NCBI RefSeq assembly: GCF_030159895.1
Contig: NZ_BSNI01000002.1
Span: 2,134,306-2,198,305 of the forward strand
Direction: 5' to 3'
DNA from: Maritalea porphyrae
Lineage (GTDB): Bacteria > Pseudomonadota > Alphaproteobacteria > Rhizobiales > Devosiaceae
Length of the DNA stretch: 64,000 nt
Both the position numbers and the translations under genes were made by a program. Shown in pieces: positions 18,991 to 27,844 of the stretch; position 1 is the stretch's first letter, and the number at the start of each line of letters is the position of its first letter. The notes below the pieces were generated by a model. It worked only from the letters and a program-made list of their open reading frames with translations. It did no database searches and was not told where the DNA came from.

Positions 18991-19644
18991 TTAGTCTTTT
19001 GGACGCGGTGCCAACAAAATCTTGACCTGATCGACGGCATAGTCGGAACGCAGATCAGGTTCAGTGAAAATTCTCTGAGTAAAAAGTGCATGATCTCGCG
19101 CAGCTCCATCGTCGCCCATTATCACCTTTTTTAACACCGGAGATACGGTCGCTTCGCCAAGCGCAGCAAGAGAGACACTTAGACTCCTTTGCACTTCTCG
19201 CCCCCCACGCCCAAGAAGCGCACACAAATCACTAGCCAAACCTTGCTCTTCTCCAGAAGGAACAAGCGTTACCGCAGCACGCCATGCAGCCTGAGCAACC
19301 TCGTCGCATGGATCATTGAGCAATTGCTTTGTGATTACAAACCAAGCGTCGGCACCTTCAATCTTTGAAAGTGTGTGCAACGCTTGACTGCGAGCTTGTT
19401 TGATATTTGAGGAAACCGCAGTCACAAGTTTCGGGACAACCAGCTCTTTTGGGAAACGAATAATGCTCCATGTCAGCTGTTCCCTAACGCTAAAATCAGA
19501 TTCAACCGAACAACGATCAACCAGCAAATCAAGGAATTCAGGTTGTGGATTCATGCCGATCCCTAGTGCCGCCTGCAAACGCGTAGACACATCATCGGAC
19601 TGCAATGCCGCGGTGATATCGTTTATCTGTTTTTTTCCAATCAT
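18991..19644 (-). CDS. HEAT-repeat-like helical protein, function unknown
   Basis: A 217-residue all-helical protein. Repeated helix pairs such as ALQSDDVSTRLQAALGIG, VREQLTWSIIRFPKELVVPK, ARSQALHTLSKIEGADAW and DEVAQAAWRAAVTLVPS have the Leu/Ala spacing and mid-repeat Asp/Arg of HEAT/PBS-lyase repeats, implying a protein-protein scaffold. I prefer ATG at 19644; a TTG at 19698 would prepend an 18-residue hydrophobic stretch. I do not recognise a specific family. It lies downstream of tig, beyond that gene's terminator, and is convergent with the YjbR gene. Confidence 0.6.
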   Translation of the reverse strand: MIGKKQINDITAALQSDDVSTRLQAALGIGMNPQPEFLDLLVDRCSVESDFSVREQLTWSIIRFPKELVVPKLVTAVSSNIKQARSQALHTLSKIEGADAWFVITKQLLNDPCDEVAQAAWRAAVTLVPSGEEQGLASDLCALLGRGGREVQRSLSVSLAALGEATVSPVLKKVIMGDDGAARDHALFTQRIFTEPDLRSDYAVDQVKILLAPRPKD

Positions 19645-19748
19645 CGAAGAAACCTGAAGGTCTGCCCAAACAAACCCAATAAACCACAAGACGAACAAAC
19701 TGCTTTGATTTCCCTCAAGCTAGTTTCAAGCAGAAATACAACTGAAAA

Positions 19749-19778
19749 CAAAAAAAGGCCGCCCAAATGGACGGCCTT
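19749..19778 (-). terminator. Rho-independent terminator after tig
   Basis: On the minus strand AAGGCCGTCC pairs with GGGCGGCCTT (one G-T) around ATTT and is followed by seven T residues, 25 bases past the trigger factor stop. Confidence 0.85.
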
Positions 19779-19802
19779 CCTAAAATTCAAAACTAAAAAA
19801 GC

Positions 19803-21185
19803 TTAGTCGTGGTGGTGAGGTTCAAGATCTTCTTCTTGGCTCTCTTCAACCAGCTTCACCAACTCTTCTTTAGTGACTGTTTTGTCTTCAACATCAGCCA
19901 ACTCAACAACATAGTCGATGACTTTGTTTTCAAAGATTGGTGCGCGAAGGCCCGCAAGCGCTTGTTGATTGTTGCGGAAGTAGTCATACACCTGCTGCTC
20001 TTGACCAGGATATTTCTGAACTTCGGCGATCAACGCTTGTTGATGCTCTTCTTCGGTCACTTGAACGTCGTTCTTGTTGCCGATTTCAGCAATAACCAAA
20101 CCTAGGCGAACGCGACGCTCTGCAATTGCAGTATACTCTTCGCGTGCTTTTTCTTCGGTTGTGCCTTCATCTTCAAAGCTGCGACCGTGGTGCTCGATAT
20201 CGTGCATCACGCGGTCCCAAATGCCTTTGAATTCTTGCTCAACAAGCTGCTCAGGTACGTCAAACTTGTGTGTTTCGTCCAAAGCATCCAACACCAAGCG
20301 CTTAACGCGTGTTTGTGTCATCTGCTTAAACTGACCACCGATTTGATCTTTGATCATTTCGCGAAGTTGATCGAGAGACTCAAGGCCAAGATTTTTGGCG
20401 AATTCGTCATTCACTTCAACGTCAGATGGCGCTTCGATGCCCAAAACTTCAACATCAAATGTTGCATCTTTACCAGCAAGGTTTTCAGCGCGGTACTCAT
20501 CAGGGAATTTAACTTCCACAACTTTCTCGTCACCAACTTTTAGCCCAACAAGCTGCTCTTCAAAGCCAGGGATGAACTGACCAGAACCAATCACCAATGG
20601 TGAACCTTCTGATGCGCCGCCTTCAAAAGGCTCGCCGTCAACTTTACCCAAGAATTTGATGTTTACACGATCACCTTCAGCAGCCGCCTCACCTTCAGCT
20701 TTCGCTGCGTAAGGACGGTTTTGCTCAACAATCGCATCAAACTGCTCTTGAACGTCTTTTTCGTCTACTTCAACGACAGGACGCTCAATTTTGATTTTTT
20801 TGAAATCGCCCAATTCAACTTCAGGCAAAACTTCATATGACATTGTGAATTCAAGGTCTGCTTCGCCCTCAAATACTTTTGTCAAAATTGCTTCGTCTTC
20901 AGGAAGGTCGATTTTAGGCTGCATTGCAGCTTTTTCTTTGCGCTCTTCCAATGTCGACTGCACGCCAACATTGATTGCGTCTTGCATTACGTCGCCCATA
21001 ACAGAGCGGCCATATGTCTTTTTCATGTGCGCAAACGGCACTTTACCCGGACGGAACCCTTTAAGATTCACAGTGCCCTTAAGCTCATTCAGCTTGTCGT
21101 CAAGCTTCTGGCTAAGCTCAGATGCCGGAATGCACATTTCCAATGTACGCTTGAGCCCTTCATTGAGGGTTTCATTGACCTGCAT
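19803..21185 (-). CDS. tig: Trigger factor
   Basis: A 460-residue ribosome-associated chaperone and peptidyl-prolyl isomerase. The ribosome-docking signature is VNLKGFRPGKVPFAHMKKTYG (cited from residue 38). The FKBP-like domain (about 155-240) includes DRVNIKFLGKVDGEPFEGG and IGSGQFIPGFEEQLVGLK. The long helical C-terminal arm ends in an acidic and His-rich tail (EEDLEPHHHD). It lies upstream of the clp/lon cluster, a normal association for folding and degradation functions. Transcription starts just beside tRNA-Leu. Confidence 0.97.
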   Translation of the reverse strand: MQVNETLNEGLKRTLEMCIPASELSQKLDDKLNELKGTVNLKGFRPGKVPFAHMKKTYGRSVMGDVMQDAINVGVQSTLEERKEKAAMQPKIDLPEDEAILTKVFEGEADLEFTMSYEVLPEVELGDFKKIKIERPVVEVDEKDVQEQFDAIVEQNRPYAAKAEGEAAAEGDRVNIKFLGKVDGEPFEGGASEGSPLVIGSGQFIPGFEEQLVGLKVGDEKVVEVKFPDEYRAENLAGKDATFDVEVLGIEAPSDVEVNDEFAKNLGLESLDQLREMIKDQIGGQFKQMTQTRVKRLVLDALDETHKFDVPEQLVEQEFKGIWDRVMHDIEHHGRSFEDEGTTEEKAREEYTAIAERRVRLGLVIAEIGNKNDVQVTEEEHQQALIAEVQKYPGQEQQVYDYFRNNQQALAGLRAPIFENKVIDYVVELADVEDKTVTKEELVKLVEESQEEDLEPHHHD

Positions 21186-21246
21186 TAGGAAATTCCCGTC
21201 TTCAATATCTACTATTCGATCGATCGAAATGTCTGCTGAGGAAAAA

Positions 21247-21332
21247 TGGTGCGGGTGGAGGGACTTGAACCCCCACGCCGTGAAGCACTAGAACCTAAAT
21301 CTAGCGTGTCTACCAATTTCACCACACCCGCC
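21247..21332 (-). tRNA. tRNA-Leu (TAG)
   Basis: An 86-base class II tRNA. The acceptor GCGGGTG/CACCCGC is intact, and the D arm is typical of leucine tRNAs (GGTGAAATTGGTAGACACG). Anticodon stem CTAGA/TCTAG encloses TTTAGGT, giving TAG. The variable arm is long (TGCTTCACGGCGT), the T arm GGGGGTTCAAGTCCCTC is present, and CCA is encoded. Confidence 0.97.
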
Positions 21333-21493
21333 TTTAAACCTCAGCGACGAAGTCGAAGCGGGGTCTAACCCATACTATCCAAACAGTCAAAGCCCTTTTC
21401 GCATTTTTTTTGAAAAAACCTTTGAAAACGCATTTCAATTCGCCTGCCCTGTCCAAAAACCGGGCACCACGCGAAAAAGCGCCACCACCTGCC

Positions 21494-21526
21494 CAAAATT
21501 TATGCAAAATGCACAAAATTTATGCA
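21494..21526. repeat. Tandem 13-base direct repeat upstream of glnB
   Basis: CAAAATTTATGCA occurs at 21494-21506 and again at 21514-21526, a 20-base period or about two helical turns. The second copy runs into the NtrC palindrome. Each copy ends in ATGCA, similar to an NtrC half-site. Confidence 0.6.
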
Positions 21527-21539
21527 CCACAACTGTGCA
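21523..21539. promoter_or_regulatory. NtrC-binding enhancer site
   Basis: TGCAC-N7-GTGCA, the same 17-base inverted repeat as the classical NtrC sites of enteric glnA. Its centre is about 108 bases upstream of the start predicted from the sigma-54 promoter, a normal enhancer distance. Confidence 0.75.
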
Positions 21540-21612
21540 CGCACTGCCTCACAATTCAGCGACCACTGCGTAACCCTTTATTAATACTCGATTTTGTCCA
21601 GAAGACACAAAC

Positions 21613-21628
21613 TGGCACGCAACCTGCA
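21613..21628 (+). promoter_or_regulatory. Sigma-54 (RpoN) -24/-12 promoter of glnBA
   Basis: TGGCACGCAACCTGCA matches the consensus TGGCACG-N4-TTGCA at all but one base and has the invariant GG and GC at the right 10-base distance. The start would be near 21639, about 35 bases before the glnB GTG. Confidence 0.85.
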
Positions 21629-21667
21629 TTGATAGTGCCAGACGCAAGATCAGGTCCTTCGGAGTAA

Positions 21668-22012
<345 letters not shown>

Positions 22013-22056
22013 AAGAACAACCCAAAAAAATACCTCTATATAAGCGGGATAAGCAT

Positions 22057-23466
22057 ATGACTACTGTGAGTGACGTTCTCAAAAAAATCGAAGACGAAGA
22101 CGTAAAATTCGTTGACCTTCGTTTCACAGACCCACGCGGCAAGCTGCACCACATGACAATGGACGCGTCTGTTGTTGATGAAGACATGTTTGAAGATGGC
22201 GTCATGTTTGACGGTTCATCAATTGCTGGCTGGAAAGCCATCAATGAAAGCGACATGGTGATGATGCCAGACTTGGACACTGTCGCTATCGATCCATTCT
22301 TTGGTCAAACAACAATGGTCATCAACTGTGACACACTGGAGCCAAGCACTTTTGAAGCTTACAACCGTGACCCACGCATGACAGCGCGTAAAGCTGAAGC
22401 TTATGTGAAATCATCTGGCATTGGTGACACAGTTGTAGTTGGTCCAGAGCCTGAATTCTTCATGTTTGACGATGTGCGCTATAGCACAGACCCTCACCAC
22501 TCCAGCTTCTCACTAGACCACACCGAGTTGCCAACAAACACAAACGCTCAATATGAAGCAGGCAACATGGGTCACCACGTTGCAACTAAAGGCGGCTATG
22601 TTCCTGTTCCACCTGTGGACAGTGCACAAGACATCCGTTCGGAAATGCTTTCTGTATTGAAAGAAATGGGCGTGACAGTTGAGAAGCATCACCACGAAGT
22701 GGCTTCTGCACAGCACGAGCTCGGTATCAAGTATGACACGCTAACTCGTATCGCTGACCAAGTTCAGACATACAAATACGGCGTTCAGCAAACAGCACAC
22801 GCATACGGCAAAACAGCAACCTTTATGCCAAAGCCAGTATTTGGCGATAACGGTTCTGGCATGCACTGCCACCTTTCAATCTGGAAAGACGGCAAGCCAA
22901 CATTCGCTGGCGACGGCTATGCTGGATTGTCTGAAACTGCATTGCACTTTATCGGCGGTATCATCAAACACGCTAAGGCAACAAATGCATTCACTAACCC
23001 TTCAACCAACTCATACAAGCGTTTGGTTCCAGGTTATGAAGCACCAGTATTGTTGGCATACTCAGCGCGTAACCGTTCTGCTTCTTGCCGCATTCCATTC
23101 GGCTCTTCACCTGCTTCTAAGCGTGTTGAAGTGCGTTACCCTGATCCGCTTGCCAACCCATACTTGGCGTTCTCTGCCTTGTTGATGGCTGGTCTTGACG
23201 GCATCAAGAACAAAATCAACCCAGGTGACCCTATGGACAAAGATCTGTATGAATTGCCAGCGGAAGAATTGAAAGAGATCCCAACGGTTTCTGCATCACT
23301 TCGTGAAGCTCTAGAAGCTTTGGACGCAGACCGCGAGTTCCTAAAAGCGGGCGGCGTATTTGACGACGACCAGATCGATTCTTACATCGCATTGAAGATG
23401 GAAGAAGTTGAGCGCTTCGAAATGGCGCCACACCCGGTCGAGTTCGACATGTACTACTCTGCATAG
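22057..23466 (+). CDS. glnA: Glutamine synthetase, type I
   Basis: A 469-residue dodecameric enzyme that makes glutamine from glutamate, ammonia and ATP. Conserved blocks are the N-terminal [39 protein letters not shown](I/V)W and NRSASCRIP. The tyrosine in [10 protein letters not shown] is the adenylylation site, which marks the GlnE-controlled GSI-beta type. It is 44 bases after glnB and ends in a strong terminator. Many codons are of the highly expressed type. Confidence 0.98.
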   Translation: MTTVSDVLKKIEDEDVKFVDLRFTDPRGKLHHMTMDASVVDEDMFEDGVMFDGSSIAGWKAINESDMVMMPDLDTVAIDPFFGQTTMVINCDTLEPSTFEAYNRDPRMTARKAEAYVKSSGIGDTVVVGPEPEFFMFDDVRYSTDPHHSSFSLDHTELPTNTNAQYEAGNMGHHVATKGGYVPVPPVDSAQDIRSEMLSVLKEMGVTVEKHHHEVASAQHELGIKYDTLTRIADQVQTYKYGVQQTAHAYGKTATFMPKPVFGDNGSGMHCHLSIWKDGKPTFAGDGYAGLSETALHFIGGIIKHAKATNAFTNPSTNSYKRLVPGYEAPVLLAYSARNRSASCRIPFGSSPASKRVEVRYPDPLANPYLAFSALLMAGLDGIKNKINPGDPMDKDLYELPAEELKEIPTVSASLREALEALDADREFLKAGGVFDDDQIDSYIALKMEEVERFEMAPHPVEFDMYYSA

Positions 23467-23505
23467 GATTCCCTCCTATCCCCTAGGTAGCAATACCTAT
23501 ACCTT

Positions 23506-23533
23506 AGGGCGCCTTCGGGCGCCCTCTTTTTTT
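23506..23533 (+). terminator. Rho-independent terminator of glnBA
   Basis: AGGGCGCC and GGCGCCCT form a perfect 8-base stem with a TTCG tetraloop, followed by C and seven T residues, 40 bases after the glnA stop. Confidence 0.93.
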
Positions 23534-23541
23534 GTCTGCAC

Positions 23542-24774
23542 CTAACGCCGTCTTGCAACACCGAACCTCAGCGCTATGAATGCCAGAACGATCAATCCCG
23601 CATTGATGAAAAACACGAGTTGAAATGCGTTGCCTATAGAATCGGCAGCTGCATCTGCCAAAACTGAAGTGCCTGCACCAATCGTAAAAATGGTGGCAAT
23701 CACTGTTGCTCCAATGATTAATCCAGCATTGCGTGACATATTGAGCAAGCCAGACACAAATCCGCGACGTGAATCAGCAACGTTGCTCATGACTGCCGTG
23801 TTATTGGCGGACAAAAACATCTGATAGCCCGGGGTAAGGACCACCAACGCAACAATATATCCAGCAAGCGCCCCAAAATTTGGCAAAAATGCAAAGCAAA
23901 GCGCACCACAAAACACAAAGCCTAATCCGATTTGCGTCACTTTTTGTGCGCCATGTCGATCAACCAACACGCCTGATGGGAAACCAGAAAGAATCGAAAT
24001 AGCGGGCCCAACGGCCATCACCAAGCCGACAGCACCTTCGCTATAACCTAAAGCATAGGTCAGATAGAATGGCCCTGCGATAAATGTGGTCATCATGATC
24101 ACTGCCACAAGACTGTTGGCGATTGCAGGCGCAACATATCTCACCAAATCAACTGTCGGACTTGCATTTCGAACCACCGGCACGCGGTCTTCGTTTTCAT
24201 CACGCAGCACAAGAAACGAGAATAGCGCACCACCAACAGCAGACGCCCCCAGCAATACGAACAGAGAACGCCAGCCAAAAAACTCAATTATGATTCCTCC
24301 GACGGAAGGCCCAAGCGCGGTTCCCACCGCGGTCATTGCCCCCAATAGTCCCATCGCGCGACCAATTGAATTATTCACTGAACTTTGTTTTGCCAGCGCA
24401 ATTGCGACCACGGCCAAAAATGCTGCGCCAACGCCCTGAACGATCCGGCCAGCTATCAGCATCCACAAAGTCTGCGATCCCCAACATATCAGCGCCCCTG
24501 ATAGAAACACTGCATATCCAAGAAGCAACGAGGGTTTTGCGCCAATAGAATCTGACACGCGCCCCGCCAGGACCGAAAACAGCGTGAGCGCCAACAGATA
24601 AGCTGAAACGACCCACTGTACGATCGTTAGCTCAGCGGCAAAAGCAGTTGAAAGGGTTGGAAGCGCAACATTGGAAATACTCATTCCAAATGTTGGTAGC
24701 AAGGTTGCAATTCCCAAAGCGGCGAAACGCCAAAAGGGGTTTGTTTTTCTGCCCACATAAGCGGTTGTTGTCAT
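23542..24774 (-). CDS. MFS multidrug-type efflux transporter
   Basis: A 410-residue inner-membrane transporter with about 12 hydrophobic segments. The cytoplasmic loop 2-3 motif (LAGRVSDSIGAKPSLLLG) and the antiporter motif C region (GRAMGLLGAMTAVGTALGPSVGG) are typical of drug/H+ antiporters. I chose ATG at 24774 because AAGGAG lies 7 bases upstream. It is divergent from a MerR-type regulator with a MerR-type operator between them, so efflux is probably induced by a ligand of that regulator. The substrate is unknown. Confidence 0.88.
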   Translation of the reverse strand: MTTTAYVGRKTNPFWRFAALGIATLLPTFGMSISNVALPTLSTAFAAELTIVQWVVSAYLLALTLFSVLAGRVSDSIGAKPSLLLGYAVFLSGALICWGSQTLWMLIAGRIVQGVGAAFLAVVAIALAKQSSVNNSIGRAMGLLGAMTAVGTALGPSVGGIIIEFFGWRSLFVLLGASAVGGALFSFLVLRDENEDRVPVVRNASPTVDLVRYVAPAIANSLVAVIMMTTFIAGPFYLTYALGYSEGAVGLVMAVGPAISILSGFPSGVLVDRHGAQKVTQIGLGFVFCGALCFAFLPNFGALAGYIVALVVLTPGYQMFLSANNTAVMSNVADSRRGFVSGLLNMSRNAGLIIGATVIATIFTIGAGTSVLADAAADSIGNAFQLVFFINAGLIVLAFIALRFGVARRR

Positions 24775-24808
24775 GATTTTCTCCTTGAACAATATCGAGC
24801 CGTGAGTC

Positions 24809-24839
24809 ACGGTACGAACTTAAGTCAACTTGAGGTCAA
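24809..24839 (-). promoter_or_regulatory. MerR/SoxR-type operator-promoter of the efflux gene
   Basis: On the minus strand TTGACC and TACCGT are separated by 19 bases, the over-long spacer typical of MerR-activated promoters. Within the spacer is a near-palindrome (24818-24835 on the plus strand: ACTTAAGTCAACTTGAGG) that matches the enteric SoxR box at 15 of 18 positions. It lies between the MFS and MerR genes. Confidence 0.65.
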
Positions 24840-24841
24840 GC

Positions 24842-25264
24842 ATGAAAACTCTCGATATTGGAACGGTGTCGAAAATGACGGGAATCGCGCCATCAACGCT
24901 GCGCTATTACGACGATGAAGGCCTAATAGAATCGGTGGGTAGGCATGGTCTACGCCGCCAGTTTGAAGCAAATGTGGTTCTTCAACTTACACTGATCAAT
25001 ATGGGGAAAACGGCTGGTTTTTCGCTTTCTCAAATCAAGAAAATGTTCAATGTCGACGGCAAACCAGAAATCGATAGAGAAGAGATCTTGGCAAAGGTTG
25101 AGGATCTTGGAAAGCAAATCAAACAGCTGACAGCATTGCGTGACTCTCTAAAACACGTTGCCAATTGCCCTGCCCCTTCACACCTTGAATGTGAAAGCTT
25201 TCAGCGCATGGTCAAAGTCGCACATAAACAAATGGTGTCTCGGCAAAGCCGCCAAAAGCAATAG
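24842..25264 (+). CDS. MerR-family transcriptional regulator
   Basis: A 140-residue regulator. The N-terminal MerR helix-turn-helix LDIGTVSKMTGIAPSTLRYY is followed by DDEGLIES and the second wing, then a dimerisation helix (about 75-110). The C-terminal tail has two cysteines (NCPAPSHLEC), too few and wrongly spaced for the CX2CXCX5C cluster of SoxR, so it probably senses an organic compound or thiol state instead. ATG at 24842 has GAGG upstream. It is divergent from, and probably activates, the MFS gene. Confidence 0.87.
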   Translation: MKTLDIGTVSKMTGIAPSTLRYYDDEGLIESVGRHGLRRQFEANVVLQLTLINMGKTAGFSLSQIKKMFNVDGKPEIDREEILAKVEDLGKQIKQLTALRDSLKHVANCPAPSHLECESFQRMVKVAHKQMVSRQSRQKQ

Positions 25265-25278
25265 GCTCTGTGGTGAAT

Positions 25279-26271
25279 TCAGCGAGAACGTTTGGCAAGC
25301 AAACTGTTTTTCACAAGCCGGAATATGAGCCAAGAAAAGAAAAGCGTCCCCGCTCCATAAAGAACCAAGTAAAGCACAGCTAACACGCTGCTCGCAGCAT
25401 CAGGTGCCACCAGCCAATAGTTTAGGCTGCCGACATAAACACCAATCAACAAAAGAAGATGCCAAGGCTGCATTTCCCGCACCACCTTTGGCGCAGATTC
25501 GGCAGGTTCCAAACGCAAGAACAAATAGATTGCAACTAAATAACTGATCCCAATCGCCAAATAGGCAATCGGTTCACTAGGTAAGCGCTCTGGAAACACC
25601 AAAAACAACCAAATCACATAAGTGACGATCATCAACGCAATCAGGATTGCATTACCGAGTCGGCCGAACACTAGCGCGGACAAGCCCACCCCAAGTGCAC
25701 CCCTTGCCAATGCCAAAATCAAAAGGACACTGCCAAAAAATGCAGCATTGGCAGATACAGGATCAAACCCTGAGCCACTTGCCAAAAATGATGAGATTGT
25801 TGCTGCCAACACAATCAACAACAAGAACTTTGATGAGCTAAAACGCAAGAAACGGTGGTGATCAGCGATCAATTGCGCACCCGTCAGCCATTGAAACGCG
25901 ACAATGGGCAGAATGAAAGACATCACCGGATGCCAGAAAAACACCAACATCGGAAACTCAGCGAGGCTGATGCCCGCAAAATGGCCAAACCCCTCGCCCG
26001 TCGAATCCCAATAGCCAGCCCAAAGCACCTTGGTCAGCGCCGCTTCATAGAGCGCAAAGACCATACCAAGACAGTATAGCGAGACAAGTGAAACTCGGTT
26101 CGATTTTAACGCCACCATCAGCAGCAACAGAACATGACCGAGATATAAGGGAAACGTAACCAACAAGCCCCACGGGTCAACGAACCAAGTTCGAGAAGAA
26201 CCTGCAAATACCTCGCCAAACAACATGGAGAGACAACCAATGAGCAAAACTGCACTAAGACGTTTCAGCAA
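25279..26271 (-). CDS. Multi-pass membrane protein, function unknown
   Basis: A 330-residue protein with roughly nine to ten hydrophobic segments. The N-terminus may be a signal anchor (LSAVLLIGCLSMLFGEVFAG). Polar residues cluster in a luminal or cytosolic stretch around 85-110 (WAGYWDSTGEGFGHFAG). No transporter or enzyme signature is recognised. It lies 33 bases after the sulfotransferase-like gene in the same direction, so the two are probably cotranscribed. It is convergent with merR. Confidence 0.75.
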   Translation of the reverse strand: MLKRLSAVLLIGCLSMLFGEVFAGSSRTWFVDPWGLLVTFPLYLGHVLLLLMVALKSNRVSLVSLYCLGMVFALYEAALTKVLWAGYWDSTGEGFGHFAGISLAEFPMLVFFWHPVMSFILPIVAFQWLTGAQLIADHHRFLRFSSSKFLLLIVLAATISSFLASGSGFDPVSANAAFFGSVLLILALARGALGVGLSALVFGRLGNAILIALMIVTYVIWLFLVFPERLPSEPIAYLAIGISYLVAIYLFLRLEPAESAPKVVREMQPWHLLLLIGVYVGSLNYWLVAPDAASSVLAVLYLVLYGAGTLFFSWLIFRLVKNSLLAKRSR

Positions 26272-26304
26272 ATTGGTCTGCCCCTCCTTCGTTTAGGGAT
26301 ACTT

Positions 26305-27213
26305 CTATGCGTGCCCGACAGGCGCTACCGGCGTGCGCGCCAACTCTTCAAACTTGGCTGACGAATTGAGCGCAACTTCTCGGGTCAATCCCGCATAATT
26401 GAGCACATCGTTGGTCAAATAGCCAAAACGCGACATTTGTCGCGCATGAATTTCAACAAGCGCACGAACATGGTCTTTGCTCATAGCGTTTTTCCATGCG
26501 TTCGGCTGAGGCTTTTTGCCCGCCATGCCGTGCACCGCCAACGCCTTATCTGCCGCATCAGCGATTTGCGCGTCGTCTACCGGCATTTTTAGGTGTTTGG
26601 CAATCCGACCCAATTGACCGTGTGGATCGGCGGCGATGTCCTCAAAACGCACCAAAAGGTCGCCATCTTCATCCGCGTTAGTCCAGCTCATAACATTTTG
26701 CGACCATGAGCCCCATGGCTCAAGCGCATGCGTTTCGCTTGTTGGTTGACGATATTCGCTTGTCGCCAGCAGTTTCAAAGCAGTCACCACGTCCTTTTTG
26801 CCAACAGTTGCAAAAATTGGCGCTAGCATCAGCGGGTTGCGGATCAAATAGACCGAACCAATCGAAACGTTCATATTGATGCTCGGCACGCCATAAAACT
26901 CAGCACGTGGCGCATGAGTTTTCACAACTGGAATTCCAGGGTAAGTCTTTGAGATATACTCGTGTACCTTTGGCCGAGCAGCGGCAATTTCTTCTTCACT
27001 CATTTCGCGCGGATGCTTGCCCAAAACGGTTTCATAAAAATGCGCATGCACGTCCCATGGTAGGTCGCGATCTAGCAGTTCAATCGCTGCTGGGTCTTGG
27101 GGGCGATAGCCAAAATTCTTCGCCAGATGCTGCAAAAACGAGCGCACCAATTGGTCACCGCTATGCGGGTAAGATGCGATCCAATACAAAGGGGTGGCTG
27201 GCTTTTGCGACAT
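26305..27213 (-). CDS. Sulfotransferase-like protein with altered PAPS loop
   Basis: A 302-residue cytosolic protein with sulfotransferase-domain landmarks in order. WIASYPHSGDQLVRSFL (residues 11-27) stands where the 5'-phosphosulfate loop is normally SYPKSGNTW. VVKTHAPR follows at about 97, VYLIRNPL (about 121) is the 3'-phosphate site, and RFEDI precedes the C-terminal helices. The catalytic-loop lysine is replaced by His-17 and the following Asn-Thr by Asp-Gln, so PAPS binding or chemistry may differ. It is in a probable operon with the membrane protein at 25279. Confidence 0.75.
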   Translation of the reverse strand: MSQKPATPLYWIASYPHSGDQLVRSFLQHLAKNFGYRPQDPAAIELLDRDLPWDVHAHFYETVLGKHPREMSEEEIAAARPKVHEYISKTYPGIPVVKTHAPRAEFYGVPSINMNVSIGSVYLIRNPLMLAPIFATVGKKDVVTALKLLATSEYRQPTSETHALEPWGSWSQNVMSWTNADEDGDLLVRFEDIAADPHGQLGRIAKHLKMPVDDAQIADAADKALAVHGMAGKKPQPNAWKNAMSKDHVRALVEIHARQMSRFGYLTNDVLNYAGLTREVALNSSAKFEELARTPVAPVGHA

Positions 27214-27296
27214 TTTTGATCCTCAAGAACTACAATTCGCCTCTATTTAAGGCTGCAAGCGCTTTCGCACAACCCGCATGCCAATGGAAATCAATT

Positions 27297-27842
27297 TTAC
27301 GCGTTCTGATGAGGTGCATCCGCAACAATATCTGCGAGTCGACCAACATCAATTTGCAATTGATTGCTGATATCCAAAATCATCGGAACTAAATATGGGC
27401 GGCTATCCAACGCAGATCGCAAATGCTCTTGCCCAGTGCCGTCGGCCAATCCTGATATCAATGCACGCCCAGCAAATTGGTCGGCAATCGCAAGTGCATC
27501 CGAAAGGCGCAATCCAAGCGCCAAAGTAGAATTCGCCACAAACCCTGTCCGGTGGTCATGCGCACGAATGGCGTTTAACGCTTCAAGTGGCAACCGCCCC
27601 TCGAGCCAATCAGCAGTCAGCAAACCGTGTTTGGTTCTTTCATACTTAGTTTGCTCTTCATCCAAATCATGGCAAAGCGCCACAATCTCCCACAACTCCT
27701 TGCCCTCTTTGAGTTCCGCTGCGATACCAAGCATGATGTACGCGACCACTTCACAATGGAGCACCTTCTGGCTACCAGCCAGATGTTTTTCCAATAGCTG
27801 GCGAGCGTCATCAACACTCAGCCAATCTGCCCTTTCCGCCAT
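27297..27842 (-). CDS. HD-domain phosphohydrolase-like protein
   Basis: A 181-residue protein. His-29, the His-58/Asp-59 doublet (LCHDLDEEQ) and Asp-115 (LRLSDALAIAD) are spaced as in HD metal-dependent phosphohydrolases, with extra histidines in KHGLLTADWL and IRAHDHRTG. The substrate is probably a nucleotide or nucleic acid. It starts 2 bases after the nucleotidyltransferase stops, so the two are tightly coupled. It lacks any fused synthetase or RelA domain. Confidence 0.78.
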   Translation of the reverse strand: MAERADWLSVDDARQLLEKHLAGSQKVLHCEVVAYIMLGIAAELKEGKELWEIVALCHDLDEEQTKYERTKHGLLTADWLEGRLPLEALNAIRAHDHRTGFVANSTLALGLRLSDALAIADQFAGRALISGLADGTGQEHLRSALDSRPYLVPMILDISNQLQIDVGRLADIVADAPHQNA

Positions 27843-27844
27843 GG

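Noticed and set aside
20187-20543. Long plus-strand open frames opposite trigger factor
   Set aside because: They sit entirely antisense to a well-conserved gene and read as low-similarity Leu/Phe/His-rich shadows.
21410-21667. An 85-codon plus-strand open frame upstream of glnB
   Set aside because: It covers the NtrC site and sigma-54 promoter and ends at the glnB ribosome-binding site; the composition is not protein-like.
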